Part shown: one piece after another, positions 44,910-53,741 of the stretch
Position numbering within the stretch: position 1 is the stretch's first letter
How the letters are laid out: every line of letters begins with the position of its first letter
DNA from: Bolinopsis microptera
Taxonomy: Eukaryota; Ctenophora; Tentaculata; Lobata; Bolinopsidae
NCBI RefSeq assembly: GCF_026151205.1
Contig: NC_087082.1
Coordinates: 16,895,401-16,959,400, forward strand
Length of the DNA stretch: 64,000 bases
Direction: 5' to 3'
Made by a program: the position numbers and the translations under genes
The notes under the pieces: model-generated
Told to the model about the DNA's origin: nothing
Databases searched by the model: none
The model's input: only the letters and a program-made list of their open reading frames with translations

Positions 44910-45044
44910 GCCCGACATGTTTTCGCGAACAGGAGTTTCCGAACAGGTGTGTTAGGGTTAACCCTAACCCTAACCTTAACCCTAACCCTAACCCTGTCCG
45001 AAAACACTTGTTCGGGAACACCTGTTCGCGAACACATGTCGGGC
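44910..45044. mobile_element. Small inverted-repeat element enclosing telomere repeats
   Basis: Ends are GCCCGACATGT / ACATGTCGGGC. The ~40 bp arms contain TTCGCGAACAGG and CCGAACA and match as inverted complements with about four mismatches. The centre (44950-44995) is GTTAGGGTTAACCCTAACCC followed by further CCCTAA units (one CCTTAA). No coding capacity; no clear target duplication. Confidence 0.75.
44950..44995. repeat. Interstitial telomere-type (CCCTAA)n tract
   Basis: One TTAGGG unit meets about six CCCTAA-type units head to head at GGGTTAACCC. It lies inside the inverted-repeat element, not at a chromosome end. Confidence 0.9.
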
Positions 45045-45725
45045 TGCAGCTGTCAGCCTATTTCATATATACTGTTACCTAACGACATTCCCCTTTTGGT
45101 TATTCCATGTAACTCAGTTCCATGTAAATTGTTTCTTGTTCATGCTAGTGTTTTAATACCAATAACTTAGTTTCATTGAATAGTTCACTTACGGGAACCT
45201 CACAGGGCTACTTGGATGCTGCCCGGAGTTTTTATAAAACAGTGGCGACGAGTTACGTATAATGATTAGCCGTTCCAGATTCATAGAAAAATTGCCTGTA
45301 AGCGGCAACCAGAACACTAAACTTTCTACCATATCTGAAGCTTACAAATTGAATTATTTAAGCTGAGAATCTTTTCATCTTGAGCTACTAAAAAGGGCCA
45401 AAATAACCCACCCTGAACTCTATGATGCATCCATCAAAAGAAATTTTGTGGTTAAGAGAACGCCTGGATCATTTAATGCAATATCCCGGACATAGCTCTT
45501 GAGCACTGGCCACTAAGTAGACTATTCTGAGGAGTGCCATGAGTTCTCATGGGATAATCGGCAATAGATTTAGATATAAATGTATACGGTTTTACACAAC
45601 TTTCTATAAACAAGACGGTAAGAGTAATAAATTGTAATTATTTCAAAAATTATTATATTACGTTAATAATTATAAACAATATTTTGTTTATAATTATAAG
45701 AGGATTGAAGAGAAACCTACTAGTG
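45045..45725. other. No gene recognised
   Basis: No open frame of note. AATTATAAACA words are duplicated near 45660-45700. Confidence 0.4.
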
Positions 45726-46214
45726 ATGGCTAATCACCACACCAGATATGGAGAATCCACTCAAAGGATTCATAAGATAGTGGCAGAAGAATTGGACAAA
45801 CGATTCAAGACAAATCCTCCCAAACACTTCAAAACAGGAGTACAAAAGAAGAGGATAATGAGAGATGCAGCAACCCGTCAGCAACAACAGTCACAGGGAG
45901 AGGCGAGCAATAGTTCCAGTGCCCCACCGAAGACAGTAGCAGAAAACACCACGATCATGAGGGAGCGTTTGCTGCAAATCTCACAGAAGCTGGAGATGAT
46001 CCCTAAAGGAGGAGAAACGAAAGGAATCTTAATAACAGATTCAATAAAATGGACAATAGAAGAATCTAGAACGGGTTCACTACCACCCTTCCCAAAATAC
46101 CAGGGATACAAGGGTCTATGGTCAATTGAGAAGGCCAAGCTCGACATATCCACTATTCCAAAGGATCGATCCCACGAGTTGAGGAAACAGATGGGTAGAA
46201 TGGTGGAGAACTAA
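45726..46214 (+). CDS. Hypothetical 162-aa protein upstream of LINE ORF1
   Basis: Start ATG at 45726 (MANHHTRYGESTQRIHKIVA). Then a basic helix (EELDKRFKTNPPKHFKTGVQ, KKRIMRDAATRQQQQSQGEA), a Ser-rich linker, another helix (IMRERLLQISQKLEMIPKGG) and a conserved-looking tail (SLPPFPKYQGYKGLWSIEKA...KQMGRMVEN). It is clean for its whole length, without membrane segments or Cys motifs. It ends 240 bp before the LINE ORF1-like frame and may belong to the same element or be an independent exon. Not recognised. Confidence 0.45.
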   Translation: MANHHTRYGESTQRIHKIVAEELDKRFKTNPPKHFKTGVQKKRIMRDAATRQQQQSQGEASNSSSAPPKTVAENTTIMRERLLQISQKLEMIPKGGETKGILITDSIKWTIEESRTGSLPPFPKYQGYKGLWSIEKAKLDISTIPKDRSHELRKQMGRMVEN

Positions 46215-47104
46215 CTCAACACTCGATGCGACTCAACCGAAGCATTCATAAGCAAAACTGCAGATAGGAATCACTCAAAACTCTCATTGGCAGTAAATTA
46301 GTGGAAAAAAACATTAACGAAAGTTGAGTCCGTTTTAATCCTGCTGCACTCACTTCATCAGCTGAAAATGTTCATAGAGTAAGTAATAAGTATGCTTATT
46401 TAATCGCTTTTGTTACTCATTTTGAGCTCTCTTATCTCTGATCGTCAGTTGAGATAATGCAGCGTAAGAGTTATAGTGCCGTTGGTTATACTTATGCCAA
46501 AGAGATATTTGTACTTACTCCAAATCTGAAGTTTGATGATTCTGTAAAAGCGGCTAACTTTGTGACGGAGTATTCAAATATTGTGGAAAATGACGAGAAA
46601 CTTTTGTAATCAGAAATTTGTGACGTTGTCAAATGTAAAAATATCAGTGAAATAAAACCAGAATTGTTAATGAGCAAATCATCATGCACTAAAGACAAAA
46701 TGGCAAAGTGGATACACGAAATTGCAAAAAGCTTCAAATTTGCGAATGATTTGCTGAAGGTCGCCAACAGTACTATCGTAAAGCTCCAGGGTGCGGCGAT
46801 CAGAGATAAAGATACCATCATAAAACTGCATGAGAAAGTCATCACAAACAAAACTGACCAGCTTGAGACAGTTACTTCAGCGGTTCAGTCGGAGATGAAA
46901 AGTTATTGTGACATAGTTAAGAGAAGCTGCAGTGAATCAGTTGTCACCCAAGAGAAGCTCAAAAAAGCGGTTAAGACAGTTGTGAAGGAGGAAGACAAAG
47001 GTAAAAACATCATGGTATTCGGACTTCACGATGAGAAAGAAAAAGATCTTTCAGCAAAGATCGACGAGTTGATGGTCTCTACTGGCCAAAAACCTTGTAT
47101 AGTG

Positions 47105-47135
<31 letters not shown>

Positions 47136-47683
47136 GAGGCTGGGCCAAGATAGCCCACGAGAGGATAGCATTGAGATGCTCTGCCTACCTCTGGGGTGTG
47201 GCAACCTTGGGCAAGGTTGCCGGTGAAATCAGAGTGATTGGTGGAGGATGGTGTAAGATGTTATTATATGAGTCAAAATGATACGCTTAATGCCAGCTGG
47301 GTTTGGAAAAGTAAAACGAGACGAGACAGCATATGAAATAATACTTTAAGTCACCCCGGTCTGATCCAGCTCCTCCGGCACAATTAAGCGTTTGGTGCGG
47401 TTTGCGAAATTGACAATTGTGGTGATGTGTTGGTTGTCGAATATGTCATTGACAGAGAGGTAGTAGTCCTGGAAATATTGACCTCTAATTTGGGCAATAG
47501 CCGGACACTGTCCAAGAAAGTGTGAGACAGTTTCCTCTCCGTCGCCGCACATAGGACAAGCACTGGTGTTTGATTTGCAAATGGTGTGAAGGTGTTTGTT
47601 TAAGCCGCAGTGACCCGTGATGAGGTGAACTGCAGTTCTGTAATCTTGTCTGTTTTTGCTGAGTGTAGTGTTGAGGTTTTTGA
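47105..47683 (-). mobile_element. 5'-truncated LINE insertion with 9 bp target duplication
   Basis: TGTATAGTG occurs at 47096-47104 and 47684-47692. The insert begins with a T-run (47105 to ~47131), the poly(A) tail of a minus-strand LINE. Its minus-strand frame (47346-47580) reads CKSNTSACPMCGDGEETVSH then FLGQCPAIAQIRGQY: the C-x2-C...H...C finger after the RNase H domain of Jockey/R1-type reverse transcriptases. Only the 3' end was copied, typical of target-primed reverse transcription. It disrupts the ORF1-like frame. Confidence 0.85.
47346..47580 (-). pseudogene. LINE pol C-terminus (RNase H end and Cys finger)
   Basis: Minus-strand frame. Upstream TAVHLITGHCGLNKHLHTIC corresponds to the end of RNase H (LTGH motif), followed by the CPMCGDGEETVSHFLGQCP finger. 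It ends in VPEELDQTGVT-stop. Fragment only. Confidence 0.7.
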
Positions 47684-48192
47684 TGTATAGTGTATACAGG
47701 ACAGTGTTAGATTAGGAACTATTTCAGAAGGTTCAGGCAACAGGCCGATAAAAGTTGTCCTAAGAAGTTCTGATTCTGTTCAAATGGTTCTTAGCCAAGC
47801 TAGAATACTGGTCAGGCAACTTCAAAAACGTGTACATTAGTCCCGATAGAACACGCGAAGAACGAACTGCACATCAACAACTTGTAAAAGAGATGAAGAT
47901 TAGAATTCAGAGTGATCCGAACAACTATCACTACATCAGGAATGGGACAATCATGAGCAAAGTAAAACAAGTAACCAAATGATAAGGACTGATATATTAA
48001 GTAATATTCTAGTGAGAGTTCTAATAGTAATTCATTTTGATTATCATCAAGTTTTCACTGTTATCAGCAGGTTTTGATCCTGTGTTTTACAGATAATTCT
48101 GTATTGGGTTTTCAACAAACGCCCCAAGTTTGTACGATTTGAATGACATTGTATGATGTTACAAATTATTTTATAAATCTTCTTTTTTTTAA

Positions 48193-48285
48193 ATCACCTA
48201 CGTGAGCCGCTGCTACTCTGGCGGCGCAACAGATAAAGAGATTGTGGTGGACAGCGGGATACTCGACAATTTCCCCTACATAATC
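48193..48285 (+). pseudogene. DDE_Tnp_4-type transposase fragment, copy 1
   Basis: ITYVSRCYSGGATDKEIVVD then SGILDNFPY. This is the stretch around a catalytic Asp of DDE_Tnp_4/Harbinger-like transposases (xxSxxYPGxxSDKEIxxxSGxL). It is preceded by a T-run and diverges after 48285. It lies ~50 bp upstream of a second, longer copy in another phase. Confidence 0.6.
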
Positions 48286-48335
48286 GTTCTGTTCCATCTC
48301 CAGCTCAGCACACAGCCAAGTAACTGATAGGAATT

Positions 48336-48497
48336 GCGCCCAGTGGGGTAATCACGTACGTCAGTCGCTGCTACCCTGGTGGCACAACCGATAAGGAGGT
48401 TGTAGTGGATAGTGCTATACTGCAGAAGCTGACTGTTGGGTACAATGTCATAGCTGACAAGGGGTTCCTCATCCACGACATTTTACCCGAAGGTTAG
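48336..48497 (+). pseudogene. DDE_Tnp_4-type transposase fragment, copy 2
   Basis: APSGVITYVSRCYPGGTTDK, EVVVDSAILQ, then NVIADKGFLIHDILPEG-stop. It extends the same motif to A-D-K-G-F-x-I, the second conserved Asp region of these transposases. The start (preceding catalytic Asp) and end are missing. The two neighbouring fragments imply a tandem duplication or two exon copies. Confidence 0.7.
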
Positions 48498-49216
48498 TTT
48501 AGAGTAAGCAGAATAAAGAGTGGATGTATCTATTTCAGGCAATATTGCAATCATAGAAAATTTAATTTCAAGAGTGACACTTAACTCTATTTAAGTGCGA
48601 GAAGCAGTTACCCACTGATGCGACCAAAAAGGATTCAGTTCTCAAAAAAGAACTTCCAAACATTGGAAGTCAATGACTAATATGATGAGAAGTTTGTACG
48701 GTACGTACATTTAAAAATGTACGGCTGTACCGTACGTACTAATTAAAATTCGTCATAAAGTACGATAAATGGGTTTTCGATGGACTTTCCGACTTTCGTG
48801 ACAAAATAATAACAGGAACAGTGAGAACACTTGAAATGGCGCTACGGGCACCTAAACTTATGTCGCCGCATTCTTATTTCCATCATTAAAATAGTAGTTA
48901 CTCTACAGTCTACACCAATTGGAACATTGCCGCTTGAATCACGACAAGGAGGGCGTGAGACCTTATTTAGAAGACGACACTAACGTCATGAACCTGCCAA
49001 TTTTACAACATAGAACAATAAGGTAAAAAACGGAGCTATATATCCCTTATTCACCTCTATACATCAATGACAAGATCCCTTATTCAATTTCTAAATATAT
49101 TTCAGTTGAAAAATTAGTTAATATTTTACCACTACACAGGATAATATAATTTCATGTAAATATTTAATATTTTATGAAAAGTTACAAAATCAATATCAAA
49201 TATATACATATATAAT
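48498..49216. other. No gene; palindromic GTACGGTACGTAC cluster
   Basis: At about 48697-48744 GTACGGTACGTACATTTAAA is followed by GTACGGCTGTACCGTACGTAC, a fold-back cluster like the one at 14030-14100. The remainder is unremarkable. Confidence 0.5.
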
Positions 49217-49549
49217 ATGCAATACATAAGCACTAAAGTAAGAGAGCTCCCCAGTCTTACAATATCAGTAAGCACAAAGTTGGAAACTTTATCTACACCG
49301 GAGTTAACACAACACAGCCTCATCAGAAATGTCATTAAGCTAGAACGAGAGGAAGAACATCAGGAATCCTCGTCTTTTCAAACTCATGGACCATCATCCT
49401 CACAGGATGTTCAACACTTACCTTCCCCACAACCAGGACCATCCGCTTTGCAGCATACCGGGCACCCTCGTTCTCTAGCTCACAATCGAGATGTGCAAGA
49501 TAATACAAATCCTAGCACTGGTCCAATCACAGTGGACCAGTTTGACTAA
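49217..49549 (+). CDS. Hypothetical 110-aa Ser/Pro-rich frame
   Basis: ATG frame MQYISTKVRELPSLTISVST, ELTQHSLIRNVIKLEREEEH, then a low-complexity Ser/Pro/His/Gln part (SSSFQTHGPSSSQDVQHLPS...). Likely disordered. Not recognised; could be a linker-rich exon of a transposon protein. Confidence 0.3.
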   Translation: MQYISTKVRELPSLTISVSTKLETLSTPELTQHSLIRNVIKLEREEEHQESSSFQTHGPSSSQDVQHLPSPQPGPSALQHTGHPRSLAHNRDVQDNTNPSTGPITVDQFD

Positions 49550-49596
49550 ACTAGGCATGCGAAGACACCTCAATTAGTCCAGGACATAGATGATAC

Positions 49597-49677
49597 GTAC
49601 GAACTCTACGAACTCCTCAGTGACAACGAACTCTACGAACTCATCAACCCAAAATTACGAACTCTTGAGGAGTTCGT
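49597..49677. repeat. ACGAACTC repeat cluster 1
   Basis: Six or more ACGAACTCTACGAACTC-type steps and one inverted GAGGAGTTCGTTTTG (49661-49682), so the cluster can fold. A second cluster lies at 50175-50245. Confidence 0.7.
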
Positions 49678-49682
49678 TTTGT

Positions 49683-50174
49683 ACAACTTACGTAAAATGA
49701 AATTAAACAGAAATTGTATTTACAATTCAGCCAATTCAACACATAACATACGATTGTAAAACAACTAAATATATTGGTACTCGAAACTTCTACCACGCGT
49801 CGCGTGTACACTGTACATTTCACAGCTCATTTGAGTATATATTCAATAAAAAGAGGAATAGATTGTCGACTGATAGAGTTGAAAAGTTGGTTTACGTTCA
49901 TGGAAATCTACGTTATTGTAAGTCAAAACAGGAAGTTCGCTGTTCCCATAAACATGCTTCAACAAGTCTGTTGAAGTATATTTCCGATGTTATGTCTGCT
50001 GAAAGTTAGTAAAATTTAACATTCTGTATTGCTCGTTATTTATTTATTTATACAAAAATATTATAGTTTTATTCTTTATTTTTACCCCAATAAATATCTG
50101 AGATCATGCGAGAAATCCTGAGCTGATTACTTTTTTTTTAAAACATTTTCCATGTTTTTTTTTGAAAAATTGAC
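49683..50174. other. DNA between the two ACGAACTC clusters
   Basis: No recognised coding sequence. With the two clusters it forms a ~650 bp unit that may be one non-autonomous element. Confidence 0.35.
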
Positions 50175-50245
50175 TAACGAACTCCAACGAACTCTAACGA
50201 ACTCCAAATTTTGAACGAACTCCACGAACTCTACGCCAAAAATCA
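50175..50245. repeat. ACGAACTC repeat cluster 2
   Basis: ACGAACTCCAACGAACTCTA, ACGAACTCC, then GAACTCCACGAACTCTACG: same word and orientation as 49597-49677. Followed at about 50285-50325 by an inverted CACGTGaagaca...CACGTGGCATGTGACAG arrangement. Confidence 0.65.
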
Positions 50246-50925
50246 ACGAACTCCGCATCTATGGTCCAGGAGCCTCAAACAACGTGGCATGTCACGTGAA
50301 GACACCTGTCACGTGGCATGTGACAGTCCTCTCTGGATCGTCAACAATAACCTGCACGAACATCGAGCTTTCCGTTCGGATATGTTCAAACTTAAACTCG
50401 TAAAGTCATGTAATAATAAATGGTTACCATTGAATAATAAACTATACAATTAATAAAACATAAGTTATAACAATACTTAAAGTATTTACCAGGTAAATTT
50501 ACCTCTAACTGGTGTAATGGTTGGTCAAAACAATCATAAGATGAGCAAAAGCTTTAAATCGCGATAGGATCGAAAGTGTTATTAATATTATTAAGGTTTA
50601 AACCCTAATCAAAAAAACTAGGAATTTTATATTGTCATATTTTGAAAATTATTTCTCCCTTCTAGAGGTTAACTCCAATAGATAGGTATCATCAGATAAC
50701 TACGCGACGTCAACAGAGAATTGGAGATAGGAACAAAACAGGATATCGTGCGAGCATTACACTCTATAATATAATTATAAGGAAGATGTGAAGGAGACGG
50801 AATCTCTCAGGAATCGCCTGAGAAGTTGTGAAACGTTAATACGTGATCAGAGGATATAACTGAGGAGGAAAAGAGAAACGAGATGGATAATATTTGAATA
50901 AATAATATTTATTATTCCTATAGTC

Positions 50926-51240
50926 ATGTCCCTCTACACTTATCGGAATGGCAAAATATTCTTTTCGGATTCAGTAAAGACGTGTCTACTTCAACTTGAC
51001 GTTAAAACTCCAGTAAAGAGAAGAAACTGCCAAGAATGGAGGGAACTGTTAATCAAACTAGGGATTCTAGATCCCGATGAGAAAGTAATTGCAGCAGCAC
51101 AAAAATTTTGTAGAAACTATAGATATAACCTAAAGAAAGGACAAAGTAGGAGCAGTAGTATTAGTAGCAGTATTTTCAATAGTAGTAATAATAGTACAAT
51201 TTTAACTAGTATATGTAGTAGTAATAGTAGTCAAGAATAG
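50926..51240 (+). CDS. Hypothetical 104-aa protein
   Basis: ATG at 50926. Compact N-terminal region (MSLYTYRNGKIFFSDSVKTC; RRNCQEWRELLIKLGILDPD; AAQKFCRNYRYNLKKGQ) followed by a Ser/Asn-rich tail from AGT/AAT codon runs. The DNA around 51150-51235 is a degenerate TAGTAGTAATAG microsatellite in phase, so the tail may be recent read-through. It lies directly upstream of the CPPCWGKN module cluster. Family unknown. Confidence 0.4.
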   Translation: MSLYTYRNGKIFFSDSVKTCLLQLDVKTPVKRRNCQEWRELLIKLGILDPDEKVIAAAQKFCRNYRYNLKKGQSRSSSISSSIFNSSNNSTILTSICSSNSSQE

Positions 51241-51347
51241 TGTAAATAAACTTCAACCACTATTTTAGTTGTATTGAAGTTTTATAGTTTATGCTGTACT
51301 GTATAATGTATATTGAATGTTTATTGTTGATACACATTCCGTTTCAG

Positions 51348-51628
51348 GATTAAGTCTCAATCTAAAGGACTGCTACCGATAGAAACGAAACAGGATCTCA
51401 AAGCAGTGTCTTTTCTCCCGGTATCACTGATATTGGACAGAGTGGAGACCTGGATAGTCAAATACGCCAGGGAAAGATCTTTCATTTGTCACTTTACCGC
51501 TCACTATGATGGCGGCGGACGGTATATATTCCCAACGCTCTTGCACAGCCCAAGTTGGCATACGCAAATGCGAGGGATGCTAAACCAAGCTGTGAATAAA
51601 CAGCTGATCAAGCTCTTACTAACAATAG
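51348..51628 (+). pseudogene. Possible exon upstream of CxxC module
   Basis: Follows GTTTCAG acceptor-like sequence. Encodes SKGLLPIETKQDLKAVSFLP, LILDRVETWIVKYARERSFI, CHFTAHYDGGGRYIFPTLLH and VNKQLIKLLLTIDR. AATAGACAG/GTTGGT could be its donor. The first ATG frame begins at about 51406 and reads on to 52021, passing a CRLCGNE module and ending in a VQQDAVQQD repeat that is an out-of-phase reading of the next leader. Unknown family. Confidence 0.3.
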
Positions 51629-51639
51629 ACAGGTTGGTC

Positions 51640-51760
51640 TCAATATGTAGACTTTGTGGTAATGAGACTACTTTTCAAGTACCGAACGAATCAAGTGCTA
51701 AGATTCATGAGTATATGGAGAGGATGATTATCTTTAAAGTATTATTATGTATAAAATTTA
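51640..51760 (+). pseudogene. CPPCWGKN-type module, copy 1 (CRLCGNE)
   Basis: Encodes SICRLCGNETTFQVPNESSA then KIHEYMERMIIFK. The CxxC, (Q)xPNESxAKIHxYMxRM and F core matches the copies at 51995 and 53330, but the pre-C and post-C residues differ. Probable zinc-binding pair, partner cysteines not identified. Confidence 0.45.
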
Positions 51761-51902
51761 AAATAATCTTGCACGAGGGTAGGGACCGAGTATTTACATC
51801 CCATACTTCTCTAGAGATCATCACAAGTTTAATTGGGGAAATCAGATTTAGAGCTAACCGTGTAATCATTATATCTTCCCAAGGAATACAAATCTTTGTA
51901 TC

Positions 51903-51977
51903 ATGGCACGAGGACGCGGTACAGCAGGACACGGTACAGCAGGACGCGGTGCAGCAGGACGCGGTGCAGCAGGATGA
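51903..51977 (+). pseudogene. MARGRG leader, copy 1
   Basis: MARGRGTAGHGTAGRGAAGR then GAAG-stop, an Arg/Gly-rich start made of 15 bp tandem steps. The upstream DNA (ATATCTTCCCAAGGAATACA about 20 bp before the ATG) is repeated before leader 2 at 52477, so a promoter-plus-start unit has been duplicated. Confidence 0.4.
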
Positions 51978-51994
51978 ACTGTCCAGGAAATCAG

Positions 51995-52195
51995 ATAGAG
52001 TTTTGTCCTCCGTGCTGGGGTAAGAATGTCACCCGGTTTTCCCAGATTCCGAATGAATCAAGGGCCAAAATTCATTCATATATGGAGCGGATGGTGCTCT
52101 TCAGAGATTGCTTCTACGGACTTGTCCTCCGTAAGGAAGTGAGGACCCCGGTCAAGACTATAAAAAGGTCAGTTGCAACAGTCAAGATTATAAAT
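51995..52195 (+). pseudogene. CPPCWGKN module, copy 2
   Basis: After CTGTCCAG (acceptor-like) the frame reads GNQIEFCPPCWGKNVTRFSQ, IPNESRAKIHSYMERMVLFR, DCFYGLVLRKEVRTPVKTIK to TAA. It has CxxC with a flanking aromatic, then a basic helix. It is the best preserved of three copies, and its leader 51903-51977 sits directly upstream without an intron. Confidence 0.5.
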
Positions 52196-52476
52196 TAACT
52201 TTTGTTAAGGTATGGGGTCAGGCTTATGGACTCACTCAACCCATGGGCAACCTGAGGTTGACTAATATTGACCGGTGGATATTGCGTTGCTCTCGTCTGA
52301 GAATGTTGTTGCAGTGTTTACTATTTTATGGACAATTTGTATTGTATTTCTAAGAGCTAACTGTGTAATTAGTATGTCTGCCCTAGTATTTATTAATTCA
52401 ATCAATTTAATCTAGACTGGGAATTTAGACCTAACCATGTAATCAGTATAATATCTTCCCAAGGAATACAAATATC

Positions 52477-52563
52477 ATGGCTAGAGGTGTACGAGGAGGT
52501 GTACGAGGAGGTGTGGCAGCCACACTGTTTATTATAATATCCGTGCTACCACGGACTACTTAA
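52477..52563 (+). pseudogene. MARGVRGG leader, copy 2
   Basis: MARGVRGGVRGGVAATLFII then ISVLPRTT-stop, with the same upstream CTTCCCAAGGAATACAAAT as copy 1. No CPPC module follows within the next 750 bp. Confidence 0.35.
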
Positions 52564-53126
52564 TGCTGGTTTGAGTGGCTTGAGTTAATAGCCTTGCAAA
52601 TGTAATTAATCATAAGTGTTACTGTCGCACGTCATTCGTATATTGTTGTTTTCAAAATTTGAGTTTTCAACTCACTATTTTTATGTTGTTTCAGATCATG
52701 TTTCGAGTTTTCAGATCATTTTTATGCTTTTTCAGAACATATTGTTTAAATTATTATAATATTGTTGTTTTCACATCCACGACATTTATTTCCCCATTTA
52801 ATTTCAGAGTTTCAACTTTGTTTCTATATCGATAATCGATTCAAAGATAACTAAAATTTACTCTAACACGAAAGTAACCTAAATTGAACGGTCTAATTAC
52901 ACAAAACTGCACTCCTATAATGCAATTGTTATGAAGATCATGTGCTCTGGCAGTGAACTGCGGGGTTCTGGATGATTCGAAACCACGTGAAAGCAGATGA
53001 TTTCCTTGTACAAAGCAAACAATTTTTTGCGCGCACGACACACCTTTTCGTAATACGTCAATTTTCGAGGATTAATACGTATTCGTATTCCAATACGTAT
53101 TCCCTCCTAATACATATTTAACAACC
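52564..53126. other. No gene recognised
   Basis: AT-rich DNA with TTTCAGATCAT repeats (52690-52740) and ATACGTATTCGTATTC words (53075-53105). A minus frame at 52841-53041 has no recognised domain. Confidence 0.4.
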
Positions 53127-53130
53127 TTGG

Positions 53131-53490
53131 TGTGGCTCGAGGTGGACGAGGAGCTGGAAGAACACCAGGAAGAGCCCCGCCGGCTTTATCGCTAAATTGT
53201 GGCTGTACAGTTACAAACGAGCTGAGTAAGTTTTCAATTTCTAAAGAAGCAATAGAAAAGGAGCTCATTTCTTTTTTATGGATTTTTTGTTAAGGAGGAG
53301 GTACGTGGCAAATATGTTTATAGCAAACCAGGAAATCAGATCGAGTTTTGTCCTCCGTGCTGGGGAAAGAATGTCGCCCGGTTTTCCCAGATTCCTAATG
53401 AATCGCGTGCTTAGATTCACTCTTACATGAAGAGGATGATTATCTTTAAAGAGTCTTATTATGGACTAAACATGAAGTATTATTTCACAT
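53131..53490 (+). pseudogene. CPPCWGKN gene copy 3, two exons with intron
   Basis: The leader-like exon VARGGRGAGRTPGRAPPALS, LNCGCTVTNEL ends at a strong donor (CTGA/GTAAGTTTTC, about 53223). After ~105 bp an acceptor (AACCAG/GAAATCAG, about 53329) leads into NQIEFCPPCWGKNVARFSQI, PNESRA-stop-IHSYMKRMIIF. Splicing would join CGC and CPPC, giving a plausible four-Cys zinc site. GTG replaces the ATG of other leaders, and an in-frame TAG follows NESRA, so this copy is probably dead. It shows the exon structure of the family. Confidence 0.5.
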
Positions 53491-53559
53491 CTTCACTCAT
53501 CAACTGAGAAATCGGCCCTTCCAATATATTGTTTTTTGACCCATAAATCCTCCTTTAAA

Positions 53560-53688
53560 ATGTCTTTTTATAAATTAGGAATTGTTAAGAAAGTGAAGCC
53601 GCTGGATTTAGATAGAGAAGAGGCCAGATTGATTGATAAATTTGGGACTAAGATTTGGGGCTTAAATAGGATAGTAGTTGTTAGATGA
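53560..53688 (+). CDS. Small 42-aa frame next to CPPC cluster
   Basis: MSFYKLGIVKKVKPLDLDRE then EARLIDKFGTKIWGLNRIVV-VR-stop. Short, charged and compact; no family recognised. It may be a further exon of the CPPC family or a fragment. Confidence 0.25.
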   Translation: MSFYKLGIVKKVKPLDLDREEARLIDKFGTKIWGLNRIVVVR

Positions 53689-53741
53689 TTTTATATTTAT
53701 ATATTTTCATTCAGGATGGCGTGATGTCGTGATGGACACAC

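Larger units (their letters stand above)
46457..47982 (+). pseudogene. LINE ORF1-like protein, interrupted by nested LINE
   Basis: ATG at 46457; one in-frame TAA (46607-46609); then a long open part with helical, coiled-coil-like sequence (AIRDKDTIIKLHEKVITNKT; QLETVTSAVQSEMKSYC) and the RNA-recognition start KGKNIMVFGLHDEKEKDL...TGQKPC. At 47105-47683 a LINE copy is inserted. Beyond it the same protein resumes (NRPIKVVLRSSDSVQMVL, one frame change, NFKNVYISPDRTREERTAHQ) to TGA at 47980-47982. The N-terminal coiled coil, (K/R)-x-N-I-x-x-x-G-L, R-P-x-x-V-x-L and V-x-I-x-P-D-x-T-x-x-E-R pattern is that of ORF1 nucleic-acid chaperones of non-LTR retrotransposons. No endonuclease or reverse transcriptase follows. 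Confidence 0.7.

Noticed and set aside
44950-44995. Chromosome end / true telomere
   Set aside because: Only about seven units, head-to-head, inside a short inverted-repeat element with normal DNA on both sides.
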